From Shinella granuli (lineage in GTDB: Bacteria > Pseudomonadota > Alphaproteobacteria > Rhizobiales > Rhizobiaceae), in contig NZ_SLVX01000014.1 in NCBI RefSeq assembly GCF_004341885.1, forward strand, positions 62,001 through 126,000: a stretch of 64,000 nucleotides of DNA, read 5' to 3'. Of this stretch, positions 55,348 to 64,000 are shown piece by piece; within the stretch, counting starts at the first letter, position 1, and each line of letters opens with the position of its first letter. The notes under the pieces are model-generated. The model saw only the letters and a list, made by a program, of their open reading frames with translations, ran no database searches and was not told the origin of the DNA. The translations under genes were made by a program, and so were the position numbers.

Positions 55348-56334
55348 TCAGACCGGCTCCCAGCCATCCTTCTCGCTGGCGCGGTAGATGGCGTCGATGA
55401 GCCTCTGGTTGAGGCGCGAGTTTTCCAGCGACACGACCTCCTCGCCCCCCCCGAGCGCCGCCCGGGTGAAGGCCTCGGCCTCGCGCCTGTACTGGCGGGC
55501 ATCCTGGAAGCGGAAGAGCTGGCTTTCGCTGTGGCTCTGGTTGGTGAGCTCGATCTCCTCCGCCCCGTAGCGATCGGCATTGAAGGGCGACTTCACCTCG
55601 ATGAAGCCCTTGTCGCCGTGGAAGACCATGACCTGGCGCTGGGCGAGCTGGGTGGAGACGTAGAAGGAAAGCTCGAAGTCGCCGAAATCGGCACGCACGC
55701 TCGAATAGATGTCCGTGCCGAATTCCGGGTCGCGCTCCGTGCTCGCCTGCACGCGGACCGGCTCCTTGCCGGTGGAAAAGCGCGTGGTGATGGTCGGGTA
55801 GACGCCGATGTCGGGCAAGCCGCCGCCGCCGAGCGCCGGCACGTTGCGCATGTTGCCGGGGTCGCGGTTGAAATAGGTGAAGGCGCCCTGCACATGGCGC
55901 AGCCGGCCGATCGCGCCTTCGGCAAGCAGCGCGCGGACCTTGCGCCAGACGGGGCTGTAGGTGACCATGAAGGCCTCCGAGATCAGCACCTTGTTGCGGT
56001 CGCGCGCGGCGATCAGCGCGTCGATCTCCCCGGCCTTGAGCGCGATCGGCTTTTCGCACAGCACATGCTTTCCCGCATCCGCCGCCTTGATCGACCATTC
56101 CACATGCTGGGACGTCGGCAGCGGGATATAGACGGCGTCGATCGCGTCCGAGGCCAGCATCTCCTCGTAGGAGCCGAAGGCATGCGGCACCGAGAAGCGG
56201 TCGGCCATGGCGCGGGCCTTGGCGAGGTCACGGCTGGCAATGGCGGTGATGACGCAGTTTTCCGCGTCCTGGATGGCCGGCACGACGAGTTCGCGGCCGA
56301 TCTTGGCCGTCGACAGGATTCCGAAACGCAGCAT
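55348..56334 (-). CDS. Gfo/Idh/MocA family oxidoreductase
   Basis: NAD(P)-dependent sugar/inositol-type dehydrogenase, 328 residues. The Rossmann start is [16 protein letters not shown], and the catalytic lysine is in [12 protein letters not shown]. The C-terminal domain is a beta-sheet dimer face. MLRFGIL at 56334 follows AGGGAGAT. Neighbours are a divergent aldo/keto reductase, which suggests sugar metabolism, but no substrate can be named. Confidence 0.88.
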   Translation of the reverse strand: MLRFGILSTAKIGRELVVPAIQDAENCVITAIASRDLAKARAMADRFSVPHAFGSYEEMLASDAIDAVYIPLPTSQHVEWSIKAADAGKHVLCEKPIALKAGEIDALIAARDRNKVLISEAFMVTYSPVWRKVRALLAEGAIGRLRHVQGAFTYFNRDPGNMRNVPALGGGGLPDIGVYPTITTRFSTGKEPVRVQASTERDPEFGTDIYSSVRADFGDFELSFYVSTQLAQRQVMVFHGDKGFIEVKSPFNADRYGAEEIELTNQSHSESQLFRFQDARQYRREAEAFTRAALGGGEEVVSLENSRLNQRLIDAIYRASEKDGWEPV

Positions 56335-56492
56335 GGTGATCTCTCCCTGATTGCGACAGGAGACTAGTCGCGAGGTACGTTCCTCGCAAGCGCGGCGGCC
56401 GGCAAAAAGTCGGATCCATGGCGTGCAAAGGCGCCGGCGGCGCCCTATGTTGCAGGAAGCCTTTTTCAGCACGAACCCTTTGGAGGAACCCC

Positions 56493-57443
56493 ATGCAGTT
56501 TCGCGCCCTCGGCAAGACCGGCCTTTCGATCGCCCCCCTCGTCTTCGGCGGCAATGTCTTCGGCTGGACGGCCGACGAGAAGACCTCCTTCGACCTGCTC
56601 GACGCCTTCACCGGCGCCGGCTTCAACGCCATCGACACGGCCGACGTCTATTCCCGCTGGGCGCCGGGCAACCAGGGCGGCGAATCCGAGACAATCATCG
56701 GCAAATGGCTGAAGCGCTCCGGTATCGCCCGCGACAGGGTGGTGGTCATCACCAAGGTCGGCTCCGACATGGGCCAGGGGCGCCGGGACCTGCGCAGGCG
56801 CTGGATCGTCGAGGCGGTCGAGAATTCGCTGAAGCGGCTCCAGACCGATCATATCGACCTCTATCTCTCGCACTGGCCGGATCCGCAGACGCCCTACGAG
56901 GAGACGCTGGAGGCCCATGCAAGCCTCGTCAAGGCCGGCAAGGTGCGCGCCTTCGGCGCCTCGAACCTCGATGCAGGCCAGTTGCAGGCCTCGTTCGAGG
57001 CCGCCGACAAGGCCGGCCTGCCGCGCTACGGCGCGCTGCAGCCGGAATACAATCTCTATGACCGCGCCGGTTTCGAGGGCGCGCTGGCCGATCTGTGCCG
57101 GAAGGAGGATCTCGGCGTCATCACCTATTACAGCCTCGCCTCCGGCTTCCTGACCGGCAAGTACCGCACGAAGGCGGACACCGAGGGCAAGGCCCGCGGC
57201 GAGGGCGTCGTGCACTATCTCGACGACAAGGGCCTGCGCATCCTCGCCGCCCTCGACAAGGTGGCCGCCGAGACCGGCGCGACGCCGGCCGAAATCGCGC
57301 TCGCCTGGCTGATGGCCAAGCCTGCCGTCACCGCGCCGATCGCCAGCGCGACCAGCCTCGGCCAGCTCGCAAGCCTGATGAAGGCGGCAGCCCTCACGCT
57401 GAGCGCGGAGCAGATGGCCGCGCTCGACACGGCGGGGGCGTGA
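56493..57443 (+). CDS. aldo/keto reductase
   Basis: TIM-barrel NADPH reductase of 316 residues. The catalytic tetrad is seen as aspartate and tyrosine in [11 protein letters not shown], lysine in VVITKVGSD, and histidine in [15 protein letters not shown] lies eight bases before the ATG at 56493. The following acetyltransferase gene begins three bases after its stop, so the two are likely co-transcribed. Confidence 0.92.
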   Translation: MQFRALGKTGLSIAPLVFGGNVFGWTADEKTSFDLLDAFTGAGFNAIDTADVYSRWAPGNQGGESETIIGKWLKRSGIARDRVVVITKVGSDMGQGRRDLRRRWIVEAVENSLKRLQTDHIDLYLSHWPDPQTPYEETLEAHASLVKAGKVRAFGASNLDAGQLQASFEAADKAGLPRYGALQPEYNLYDRAGFEGALADLCRKEDLGVITYYSLASGFLTGKYRTKADTEGKARGEGVVHYLDDKGLRILAALDKVAAETGATPAEIALAWLMAKPAVTAPIASATSLGQLASLMKAAALTLSAEQMAALDTAGA

Positions 57444-57446
57444 CCC

Positions 57447-57890
57447 ATGGCCATCACCATCCGCGATGCGCTGGAGGGTGACGAGGCCGCCTGGAGAAAG
57501 CTCTGGGCCGGCTACCTCGCCTTCTACGAGACCGACGTGCCGGAGGAGGTGACCGCCTTCACCTGGGCACGCATCCTGGATCCCGGCTCGCGCGTCTCGA
57601 TGCGGCTTGCCGAGGAGGACGGGACGGTGCTGGGCTTTGCCATTCACCACTACCACGATTCCACCTGGGGCATCGCGCCGGAAGGCTATCTCGAGGACAT
57701 GTTCGTCGACGAGGGCACGCGCGGCAGGGGCATCGGCCGGGCGCTGATCGACGATCTCGTCACCATTTCCAGGCGCAACGGCTGGCGCGGCATCTACTGG
57801 CACACCCGCCAGGACAATGCGCGCGCCCGCAAGCTCTACGACAGCTATGTCGAGGCCGACGGGCATATCCGCTACCGGCTGAAAACCTAG
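57447..57890 (+). CDS. GNAT family N-acetyltransferase
   Basis: Acetyl-CoA dependent transferase, 147 residues. The acetyl-CoA motif A is VDEGTRGRGIGRALI, preceded by the strand GYLEDMF and followed by YWHTRQDNARARKLYDSY, the motif B helix. The substrate (small amine, peptide or antibiotic) is unknown. It is the second gene of the aldo/keto reductase operon. Confidence 0.9.
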   Translation: MAITIRDALEGDEAAWRKLWAGYLAFYETDVPEEVTAFTWARILDPGSRVSMRLAEEDGTVLGFAIHHYHDSTWGIAPEGYLEDMFVDEGTRGRGIGRALIDDLVTISRRNGWRGIYWHTRQDNARARKLYDSYVEADGHIRYRLKT

Positions 57891-57950
57891 AGCATTTCCA
57901 GCCGAAGTGACGTCGTTTCGGCATCGGATAATGCAATCTAGCGCAATTCC
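57889..57950. repeat. intergenic repeat family B, copy 4
   Basis: TAGAGCATTTCCAGCCGAAG begins at the acetyltransferase stop; GCAATCTAGCGCAATTCCG ends the unit. Like copy 1, it starts right at a stop codon. Confidence 0.6.
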
Positions 57951-57962
57951 GTTGAGCCCGGG

Positions 57963-58853
57963 TCAGCCGCGGAAGCGGAAGAAATCGACGAAGGCGCGCA
58001 GCGCCGGGCGCATCTGCCGGCGCGAGGGATAGTAGATCGAAAAGCCGTCGAAGGCCGGGCACCAGTCTTCCAGCACCGCGACGAGCCGGCCGGCCTCGAT
58101 ATCCTCGGCGACGCGCTGGTCGAAGACATAGGCAAGGCCCGCGCCGTCCATCGCGGCCGCGCGCATCAGCCGCTGGTCGGAGACGATCAGCGGGCCGGCG
58201 ACGTCGACCGTCACCAGCCGCCCGTCCTTTTCCAGCTCCCAGCGATAGATCCGCCCACTGGAAAAGCGCCGCCGGATGCAGCGGTGCTGCATGAGGTCGC
58301 GCGGCTGGACGGGTTTCGGATGGCTCTCGAAATAGGCCGGCGCGCCGACGATGAGGCCGCGCCAGGGGCCGCTCGCCCGGACCGCGATCATGTCCGCCTC
58401 CAGATGTTCGCCAAGCCGCAGCCCGGCATCGAACCCCTTCTCGACGATGTCCTCGAAGCGGTCGTCGGTCCGAAGGTCCAGCTCGATCTCCGGATAGGCG
58501 GCGAGGAAGGCGCCGAGCCGCGGCATGACGATCTCCTCGGCGGCGATCAGCGGCATGGTGACGCGCAGCGGACCGGCGGGGCGGCCCTGCCGGTCCGCAA
58601 GCGCCTCCATGGCCGAACCAATGTCGGAAAGCGCCGGCGCCAGCGTGTCGAGCAGCAGGCGCCCCTCCTCGGTCGGCGCCACGGAGCGGGCGGTGCGCGC
58701 GATGAGGCGCACGCCGAGGCTCGCCTCCAGCGCCGAGACCGCATGGCTGACGGCGGAGGGCGCGATGCCGAGTTCGCCTGCGGCCTTGCGAAAGCTGCGC
58801 GTCTCCGCGACGATGGCGAGCACGGCGAGCTGGGAAAGCTGGGTCCGGTTCAT
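57963..58853 (-). CDS. LysR family transcriptional regulator
   Basis: Regulator of 296 residues. The N-terminal helix-turn-helix is TRSFRKAAGELGIAPSAVSH, with a substrate-binding domain after residue 90. The motif set (LLDTLAPALSDIGSAMEAL, LRVTMPLIAAEEIV) is the CrgA/AaeR-like branch. It is divergent from the aldo/keto reductase at 59006, which in this arrangement is the probable target. The 152-base gap has TTGTTCCAACAGATAGAACAAG at 58854-58874, an inverted repeat that may be its site. Confidence 0.9.
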   Translation of the reverse strand: MNRTQLSQLAVLAIVAETRSFRKAAGELGIAPSAVSHAVSALEASLGVRLIARTARSVAPTEEGRLLLDTLAPALSDIGSAMEALADRQGRPAGPLRVTMPLIAAEEIVMPRLGAFLAAYPEIELDLRTDDRFEDIVEKGFDAGLRLGEHLEADMIAVRASGPWRGLIVGAPAYFESHPKPVQPRDLMQHRCIRRRFSSGRIYRWELEKDGRLVTVDVAGPLIVSDQRLMRAAAMDGAGLAYVFDQRVAEDIEAGRLVAVLEDWCPAFDGFSIYYPSRRQMRPALRAFVDFFRFRG

Positions 58854-58874
58854 TGTTCCAACAGATAGAACAAG
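58854..58874. promoter_or_regulatory. possible LysR binding site
   Basis: TTGTTC (58854-58859) and GAACAA (58868-58873) are perfect inverted halves separated by eight bases, directly upstream of the lysR start. LysR sites often have the T-N11-A form, which fits here. Confidence 0.5.
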
Positions 58875-59005
58875 CCGTTGGCTTTTGCAGCAATTTTCCG
58901 ATGAGGCGCCGCGTCCTAGATTGGCCTTGCCCGGATGACGGCGGATCGTTCGCCGCCCGGCCGCGCGGACCTGCCTCCCGGGGTCCACAGAAGAAGGATT
59001 TCGCC

Positions 59006-60004
59006 ATGAAACACAGACAGCTCGGTACCCTCGACGTTTCCGCCCTCGGCCTCGGCTGCATGGGCATGAGCCACGCCTACGGCCCCTCCAGCGACGAGAC
59101 GGCGGCCATCGACACGCTGCACCGCGCCGTCGATCTCGGCATCACCCTGTTCGACACGGCCGAGGTCTACGGCCCCTACAGGAACGAGATCCTCCTCGGC
59201 AAGGCGCTGAAGCCGGTGCGCGACAAGGTGGTGATCGCCACCAAGTTCGGCTTCCGCATCGATCCCGCCAAACCCTCGGCCGAGATGATCACGGGTACGG
59301 ACAGCCGGCCGGAAAACGTCAGGGCCGTCGCCGAGGCCTCGCTGAAGCGGCTCGGCATCGAGGTCATCGACCTCTACTACCAGCACCGCGTCGACCCGGA
59401 CGTACCGATCGAGGAGACGGTGGGCGCCATGGCGGAGCTGGTGCGCGCGGGCAAGGTGAAGGCGCTCGGCCTTTCGGAAGCCGGCAGCGAGACAATCCGC
59501 AGGGCCCATGCCGTGCACCCGATCGCCGCCGTGCAGAGCGAATATTCGCTGTGGACCCGTGACGTCGAGGAAAACGGCGTGCTGGAGACCTGCCGCACGC
59601 TCGGCATCGGCTTCGTGCCCTTCAGCCCGCTCGGCCGCGGCGTGCTCACCGGCGCGCTGAAGAAGCTGGACGGCCTTGCCGACGACGATTTCCGCCGCTC
59701 GCTGCCGCGCTTTGCCGCGGAGAATTTCGACGCCAACCTCGCGCTGGTCGCCCTCCTGGAGGAGATGGCGGCGGAAAAGGGCGTCGCCCCGGCGCAGCTT
59801 GCGCTTGCCTGGGTGCTGGCGCAGGGCGATTTCATCGTGCCGATCCCCGGCGCCAGCAAGGTGCCCCATCTGGAGCAGAACGCCGCCGCCGCCGAGATCG
59901 TCCTGACGCCCGAGGAAGCCGCCCGCCTCGGCGACCTCCTGTCGCCGGCGAAGGTGGCCGGCGGACGCTACTCGCAGCGCATGGCCTCGATGGCCAACCG
60001 GTAA
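59006..60004 (+). CDS. aldo/keto reductase
   Basis: TIM-barrel reductase of 332 residues, with the start MKHRQLGTLDVSALGLGCMG. Catalytic residues appear in LFDTAEVYGPYRNE, VVIATKFGF and LYYQHRVDPD, and the cofactor site in VPIPGASKVPHLEQN. It resembles the YajO/AKR13-like reductases often regulated by LysR neighbours. Not closely related to the other one at 56493. Confidence 0.92.
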   Translation: MKHRQLGTLDVSALGLGCMGMSHAYGPSSDETAAIDTLHRAVDLGITLFDTAEVYGPYRNEILLGKALKPVRDKVVIATKFGFRIDPAKPSAEMITGTDSRPENVRAVAEASLKRLGIEVIDLYYQHRVDPDVPIEETVGAMAELVRAGKVKALGLSEAGSETIRRAHAVHPIAAVQSEYSLWTRDVEENGVLETCRTLGIGFVPFSPLGRGVLTGALKKLDGLADDDFRRSLPRFAAENFDANLALVALLEEMAAEKGVAPAQLALAWVLAQGDFIVPIPGASKVPHLEQNAAAAEIVLTPEEAARLGDLLSPAKVAGGRYSQRMASMANR

Positions 60005-60025
60005 GGAAAGGCCACCCTGCCTCTC

Positions 60026-60118
60026 CTCCGTCATGGTCGGGCTCGACCCGGCCATCCACAAGCTGCTGAAAGACTGGACCTCGGGTCAGGCCCGAGGATG
60101 ACGGAGTGCTTGGGGCGA
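60026..60118. repeat. RIME-like palindromic repeat, copy 4
   Basis: Palindromes at 60033-60055 (GGTCGGGCTCGACCCGGCC core) and about 60078-60099 (CCTCGGGTCAGGCCCGAGG core), each with one or two mismatches. The right flank GACGGAGTGCTTGGGG is shared with copy 3. Confidence 0.75.
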
Positions 60119-60135
60119 TGTTTGCCACCAAACAG

Positions 60136-60163
60136 AAAGGCCGCGGACAGTTCCGCGACCTTC
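60136..60163 (-). terminator. terminator of the glycerate kinase gene
   Basis: On the minus strand GAAGGTCGCGGAA pairs with TCCGCGGCCTTTC (one mismatch), followed by TGTTTGG. It lies 28 bases after the gene's stop. Confidence 0.65.
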
Positions 60164-60190
60164 TTCATATTTAGCCGGATTCTCCCAATC

Positions 60191-61459
60191 CTACTGGATG
60201 AGGATGGCCCGGAAATCGTTGACATTGGTGCCGGTCGGGCCGGGCACGAAGAGATCGCCGAGCGCGTCGAAGGCGGTCCAGCTGTCGTTGCGGCCGAGGA
60301 ATTCGGCGGCATCCTTGCCCTTGTCGGCGAGGCGCGCGACGGTGGTCCCGTCGGCGAAGGCGCCGGCGTTGTCCTCCGAACCGTCGATCCCGTCCGTGTC
60401 GGCGGCAAGCGCAAAGAGACCCGGCAGGCCATCGATGCCGCAGGCGAGGGACAGGAGGAACTCGCCGTTGCGGCCGCCCTTGCCCTTGCCCCTGATCGTC
60501 ACGGTCGTCTCGCCGCCCGACAGCACGACGACGGGCTTGCGGAACGGCCGGTCGCGGCGCACCACCTCGGCGGCGATCGCCGCATGCACGCGGCCGACCT
60601 CGGCCGCCTCGCCCTCGATGGCGTCGGAAAGGATGACGGCCTCGACACCCGCCTTGCGCGCCGCTTCGGCGGCGGCCTCCAGCGAGACGGCGGCGGAGGC
60701 GACGAGCTTCACCGCGTTGCGGGCGAAGGCGGCATCGGACGGCAGCGGCGGCTCGTCCTTGCCCTCGCGGATGTGGCGCATCACGGCTTCGGGCAGGTCG
60801 AGGCGGTAGCGCTCGATGAGGCGCAGGGCATCCGCGCGGGTGGTCTCGTCCGCGATGGTCGGGCCGGAGGCGACGAGGGCGGGATTGTCGCCGGGAATGT
60901 CGGAGACGACGAGCGAGACGACGCGGGCCGGATGGGCAAGCGCGGCGAGCCGGCCGCCCTTGATGCGCGAGACCTGCTTGCGCACGGCGTTCATGGCGCT
61001 GATCGGCGCGCCGGAGGCCAGCAGCGCCTTGTTGACGGCGATCTCGTCGGCAAGCGTCAGGTCGCCGGCCGGCGCCGGCAGCAGGGCCGAGCCGCCGCCG
61101 CAGACGAGGGCGACGACGAGGTCGTCCTCGGTAAGGCCCCGCACGGCGGCCATCAGCCGGCCGGAGGCGAGGAGCCCGCTGTCATCGGGCACCGGATGGG
61201 CGGCCTCCAGGATCTCGATGCGCTCGCAGGCGACGGCATAGCCGTAGCGCGTGACGACGACGCCGGTGAGCGGGCCGTCCCAGAGCCGCTCGAAGGCGCG
61301 CGCCATCTGCGCCGCACCTTTGCCGGCACCGATTACCACCGTGCGGCCCTTCGGCTTTTCCGGCAGGTTGGCGGCCAGCACCTTGTCCGGATCGGCGGCG
61401 GAGACCGCGACGGAAAAGAGATGCTCGAGAAAGGCGCGCGGATCGGCGATGGGCGGCAT
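60191..61459 (-). CDS. ttuD: glycerate 2-kinase / hydroxypyruvate reductase family (MOFRL)
   Basis: A protein of 422 residues with the DUF4147 N-terminal domain (GAGKGAAQMARAFE, VCGGGSALL) and the C-terminal MOFRL domain (LSGGETTVTIRGKGKGGRNG). Members annotated TtuD or GckA phosphorylate glycerate to 2-phosphoglycerate, the last step after GlxR. Gene order gcl-hyi-glxR-this gene supports that, although a 247-base gap with an inverted repeat separates it from glxR. The hydroxypyruvate reductase name is historical. Confidence 0.88.
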   Translation of the reverse strand: MPPIADPRAFLEHLFSVAVSAADPDKVLAANLPEKPKGRTVVIGAGKGAAQMARAFERLWDGPLTGVVVTRYGYAVACERIEILEAAHPVPDDSGLLASGRLMAAVRGLTEDDLVVALVCGGGSALLPAPAGDLTLADEIAVNKALLASGAPISAMNAVRKQVSRIKGGRLAALAHPARVVSLVVSDIPGDNPALVASGPTIADETTRADALRLIERYRLDLPEAVMRHIREGKDEPPLPSDAAFARNAVKLVASAAVSLEAAAEAARKAGVEAVILSDAIEGEAAEVGRVHAAIAAEVVRRDRPFRKPVVVLSGGETTVTIRGKGKGGRNGEFLLSLACGIDGLPGLFALAADTDGIDGSEDNAGAFADGTTVARLADKGKDAAEFLGRNDSWTAFDALGDLFVPGPTGTNVNDFRAILIQ

Positions 61460-61582
61460 GGGTTCCTCCGGGTCACGCTGCGCCGGGCCTCGGGACGAGG
61501 GATTCCGGCAGCAGATTCAAAATTCTACAGCGGCCGTCGCCGTGCGCGGGGCGCGCGGCGCTTCGGGCGGGGCAATTAAGCA

Positions 61583-61647
61583 CAGCCCCTCACCCGCCCG
61601 CCAGCACCTCCCGATGAAAAAGAGCCGCGGCGGGGGATGAGGGGCTG
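61583..61647. repeat. inverted repeat in the ttuD-glxR gap
   Basis: CAGCCCCTCA (61583-61592) and TGAGGGGCTG (61638-61647) are perfect inverted arms 45 bases apart. The rest of the gap has no credible gene. Confidence 0.5.
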
Positions 61648-61706
61648 CGCCGCCTCCTCCAGAAGGGGTGGCCGGGCGGGGCTCCCCTCCCCGCCCGGCC
61701 AGGCCG

Positions 61707-62591
61707 TCATGCGACGGCGTGGTTCGCCATGCGCTCCAGCGCCTTGACGAGACCTGAGTGATCGAGACCGGCCTCGCCATGGGCGGCGCACTGGTTGAAG
61801 AGCTCCTGCGTGGACGCGGTGTTGGGCAGGGCGACGCCGAGCGCCTTGGCGCCCTGCAGCGCCAGGTTCAGGTCCTTCTGGTGCAGCGAGATGCGGAAGC
61901 CCGGATCGAAGGTGCGCTTGACCATGCGCTCGCCGTGCACTTCGAGAATGCGCGAGGAGGCAAAGCCGCCCATCAGTGCGGCGCGCACGCGCGCGGGATC
62001 GGCACCGGCCTTCGAGGCGAAGACGAGGGCTTCGGACACCGCCTCGATGGTCAGCGCGACAATGATCTGGTTGGCAACCTTCGTCACCTGGCCGTCTCCG
62101 CAATCGCCGACGAGGGTGATGTTCTTGCCCATCAGCTGGAAGAGCGGCAGCGCCCGGTCGAAGCTTTCCTGCGAGCCGCCGGCCATGATGGAGAGCGAGG
62201 CGTTCTTGGCGCCGACCTCGCCGCCCGAGACCGGACCATCGACATATTCGGCACCGGTCGCGCGGATCTTCCTGGCAAATTCCTTGGTGGCGATCGGCGA
62301 GATCGAGCTCATATCGATGACGAGCTTGCCGGCCGCAAGGCCGTAGGAGACGCCGTTCTCGCTGAAGAGCACGTCTTCGACCTCGGGCGTATCGGGCAGC
62401 ATGAGGATGATCGTGTCGACGGTCTCGGCCAGCACCTTCGGGCTGTCGACGATCTTGAGGCCGTTGTCGATGAGTTCCTGGCGCGGCGAAACGGAGAATT
62501 TCGAGGTGATGACGGTGTGGCCGGCGTCCTGGAGATGGCGCGCCATGGGCGTGCCCATGATGCCGAGGCCGATGAAACCGATATTTGCCAT
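61707..62591 (-). CDS. glxR: 2-hydroxy-3-oxopropionate (tartronate semialdehyde) reductase
   Basis: Beta-hydroxyacid dehydrogenase of 294 residues that reduces tartronate semialdehyde to D-glycerate. The NAD loop is IGFIGLGIMGTPMARHL, the substrate motif DGPVSGGEVGAKN, and the catalytic lysine is in GQVTKVANQII. Position after hyi and gcl fixes the role in the glyoxylate pathway. Start MANIGFIGL at 62591; a few upstream codons are open. Confidence 0.95.
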   Translation of the reverse strand: MANIGFIGLGIMGTPMARHLQDAGHTVITSKFSVSPRQELIDNGLKIVDSPKVLAETVDTIILMLPDTPEVEDVLFSENGVSYGLAAGKLVIDMSSISPIATKEFARKIRATGAEYVDGPVSGGEVGAKNASLSIMAGGSQESFDRALPLFQLMGKNITLVGDCGDGQVTKVANQIIVALTIEAVSEALVFASKAGADPARVRAALMGGFASSRILEVHGERMVKRTFDPGFRISLHQKDLNLALQGAKALGVALPNTASTQELFNQCAAHGEAGLDHSGLVKALERMANHAVA

Positions 62592-62624
62592 GATGCTAAC
62601 TCCCAATCTGAAAATCTGTCTGGC

Positions 62625-63404
<780 letters not shown>

Positions 63405-63424
63405 CGTGTTTTCCTCTCTTCGTC

Positions 63425-64000
63425 TCAGTCCAGGAGGGCCAGCGTCGCGGTCGGGGCGTCTTCGCCGCGTTCGGCCAGGTCCTCGAATTCGACGACGGCA
63501 TTGATGTCGGCGCCCATGGCGATGTTGGTGACGCGCTCGAGGATGAACTCGATGACGACGGGGACCTGGTGCTCCTTCATCAGCGCCTGCGCGGTGTTGA
63601 AGGCTTCCTGGAACTCGTTCGGGCTGCGCACGCGGATCGCCTTGCAGCCGAGGCCTTCGGCGACGGCGACGTGGTCGACACCATAGCCGGCTTCCGAATC
63701 GCCCGACGCATTGATGTTATCGAAGGCGAGCGAGACCTCGAAGTCCATGTTGAAGCCGCGCTGGGCCTGGCGGATGAGACCGAGATAGGAATTGTTCACG
63801 ACCACATGCAGGTAGGGCAGCTTGTGCTGGGCGCCGACCGCCAGCTCCTCGATGAGGAACTGGAAGTCGTAGTCGCCGGACAGGGCGACGATCGGGCGAT
63901 CGGGATCGGCGGCGCGCACGCCGAGCGCGGCGGGCAGCGTCCAGCCGAGCGGGCCGGCCTGGCCACAGTTGATCCAGTTGCGCGGCTTGTAGACATGCAG
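63425..64000 (-). CDS. gcl: glyoxylate carboligase, C-terminal part
   Basis: Only the last 191 residues are in the window; the frame runs off the right edge. The thiamine diphosphate/magnesium motif is [16 protein letters not shown] followed by [17 protein letters not shown], as in glyoxylate carboligase (tartronate-semialdehyde synthase), which joins two glyoxylates with loss of carbon dioxide. [18 protein letters not shown] precedes it. First gene of the gcl-hyi-glxR operon. Confidence 0.95.
   Translation of the reverse strand: MHVYKPRNWINCGQAGPLGWTLPAALGVRAADPDRPIVALSGDYDFQFLIEELAVGAQHKLPYLHVVVNNSYLGLIRQAQRGFNMDFEVSLAFDNINASGDSEAGYGVDHVAVAEGLGCKAIRVRSPNEFQEAFNTAQALMKEHQVPVVIEFILERVTNIAMGADINAVVEFEDLAERGEDAPTATLALLD

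Overview
The window looks like a chromosomal segment of an alphaproteobacterium of the Rhizobiales, most likely Rhizobiaceae (Shinella/Rhizobium/Ensifer-like; the genus is a guess). The basis is high GC with strong third-position bias, a BA14K-family protein, an alphaproteobacterial heat-shock promoter in front of dnaK, hydroxyproline catabolic genes as in Sinorhizobium, and several families of short palindromic intergenic repeats of the kind known from rhizobia.

Layout. 0-1 kb: end of a TadE-like gene and a second TadE-like gene (Tad pilus). 1.1-13.3 kb: nucleoside salvage. deoB, add and upp lie on the plus strand; deoA, deoC, punA, cdd and a BMP-type nucleoside ABC importer (two permeases, one double ATPase) lie on the minus strand as a tightly overlapped operon; the binding protein is a separate minus gene beyond slyX. 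13.4-14.9 kb: msrA, a small membrane protein and tRNA-Ser(GGA). 14.9-26 kb: a hydroxyproline locus with aconitase-X type cis-3-hydroxyproline dehydratase, FAD amino acid dehydrogenase, a polar amino acid ABC importer, ketoglutarate semialdehyde dehydrogenase, a pyrroline carboxylate reductase-like enzyme, a DapA-family deaminase and a GntR/FCD regulator, with palindromic operator candidates at the promoters. 26.2-29.1 kb: epmB-epmA divergent from efp. 29.2-35 kb: PfkB kinase, SH3 protein, 2-hydroxyacid dehydrogenase, moeB, recF and a HAD phosphatase. 35.2-38.6 kb: dnaK-dnaJ.

38.9-40.6 kb is a small, AT-richer accessory island between dnaK and a class A penicillin-binding protein. It holds a toxin-like gene with an HNH/treble-clef type C-terminus that is frameshifted just before its second CxxC pair, an intact small gene that may be the cognate immunity gene, and a decayed full-length copy of that small gene with a lost start codon and an internal stop. 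This is the most unusual part of the window.

40.6-64 kb: cell-envelope and housekeeping genes (PBP1A, BA14K, a YbhN-like membrane protein, M20 peptidase, MarR, polA, an ABC exporter, a secreted GH5 glycosidase, YigZ, 1-Cys peroxiredoxin), oxidoreductases with a LysR regulator, and at the right edge the glyoxylate-to-glycerate pathway (gcl partial, hyi, glxR, glycerate kinase). Apart from the toxin island and the hydroxyproline regulon, the region is conventional core genome.
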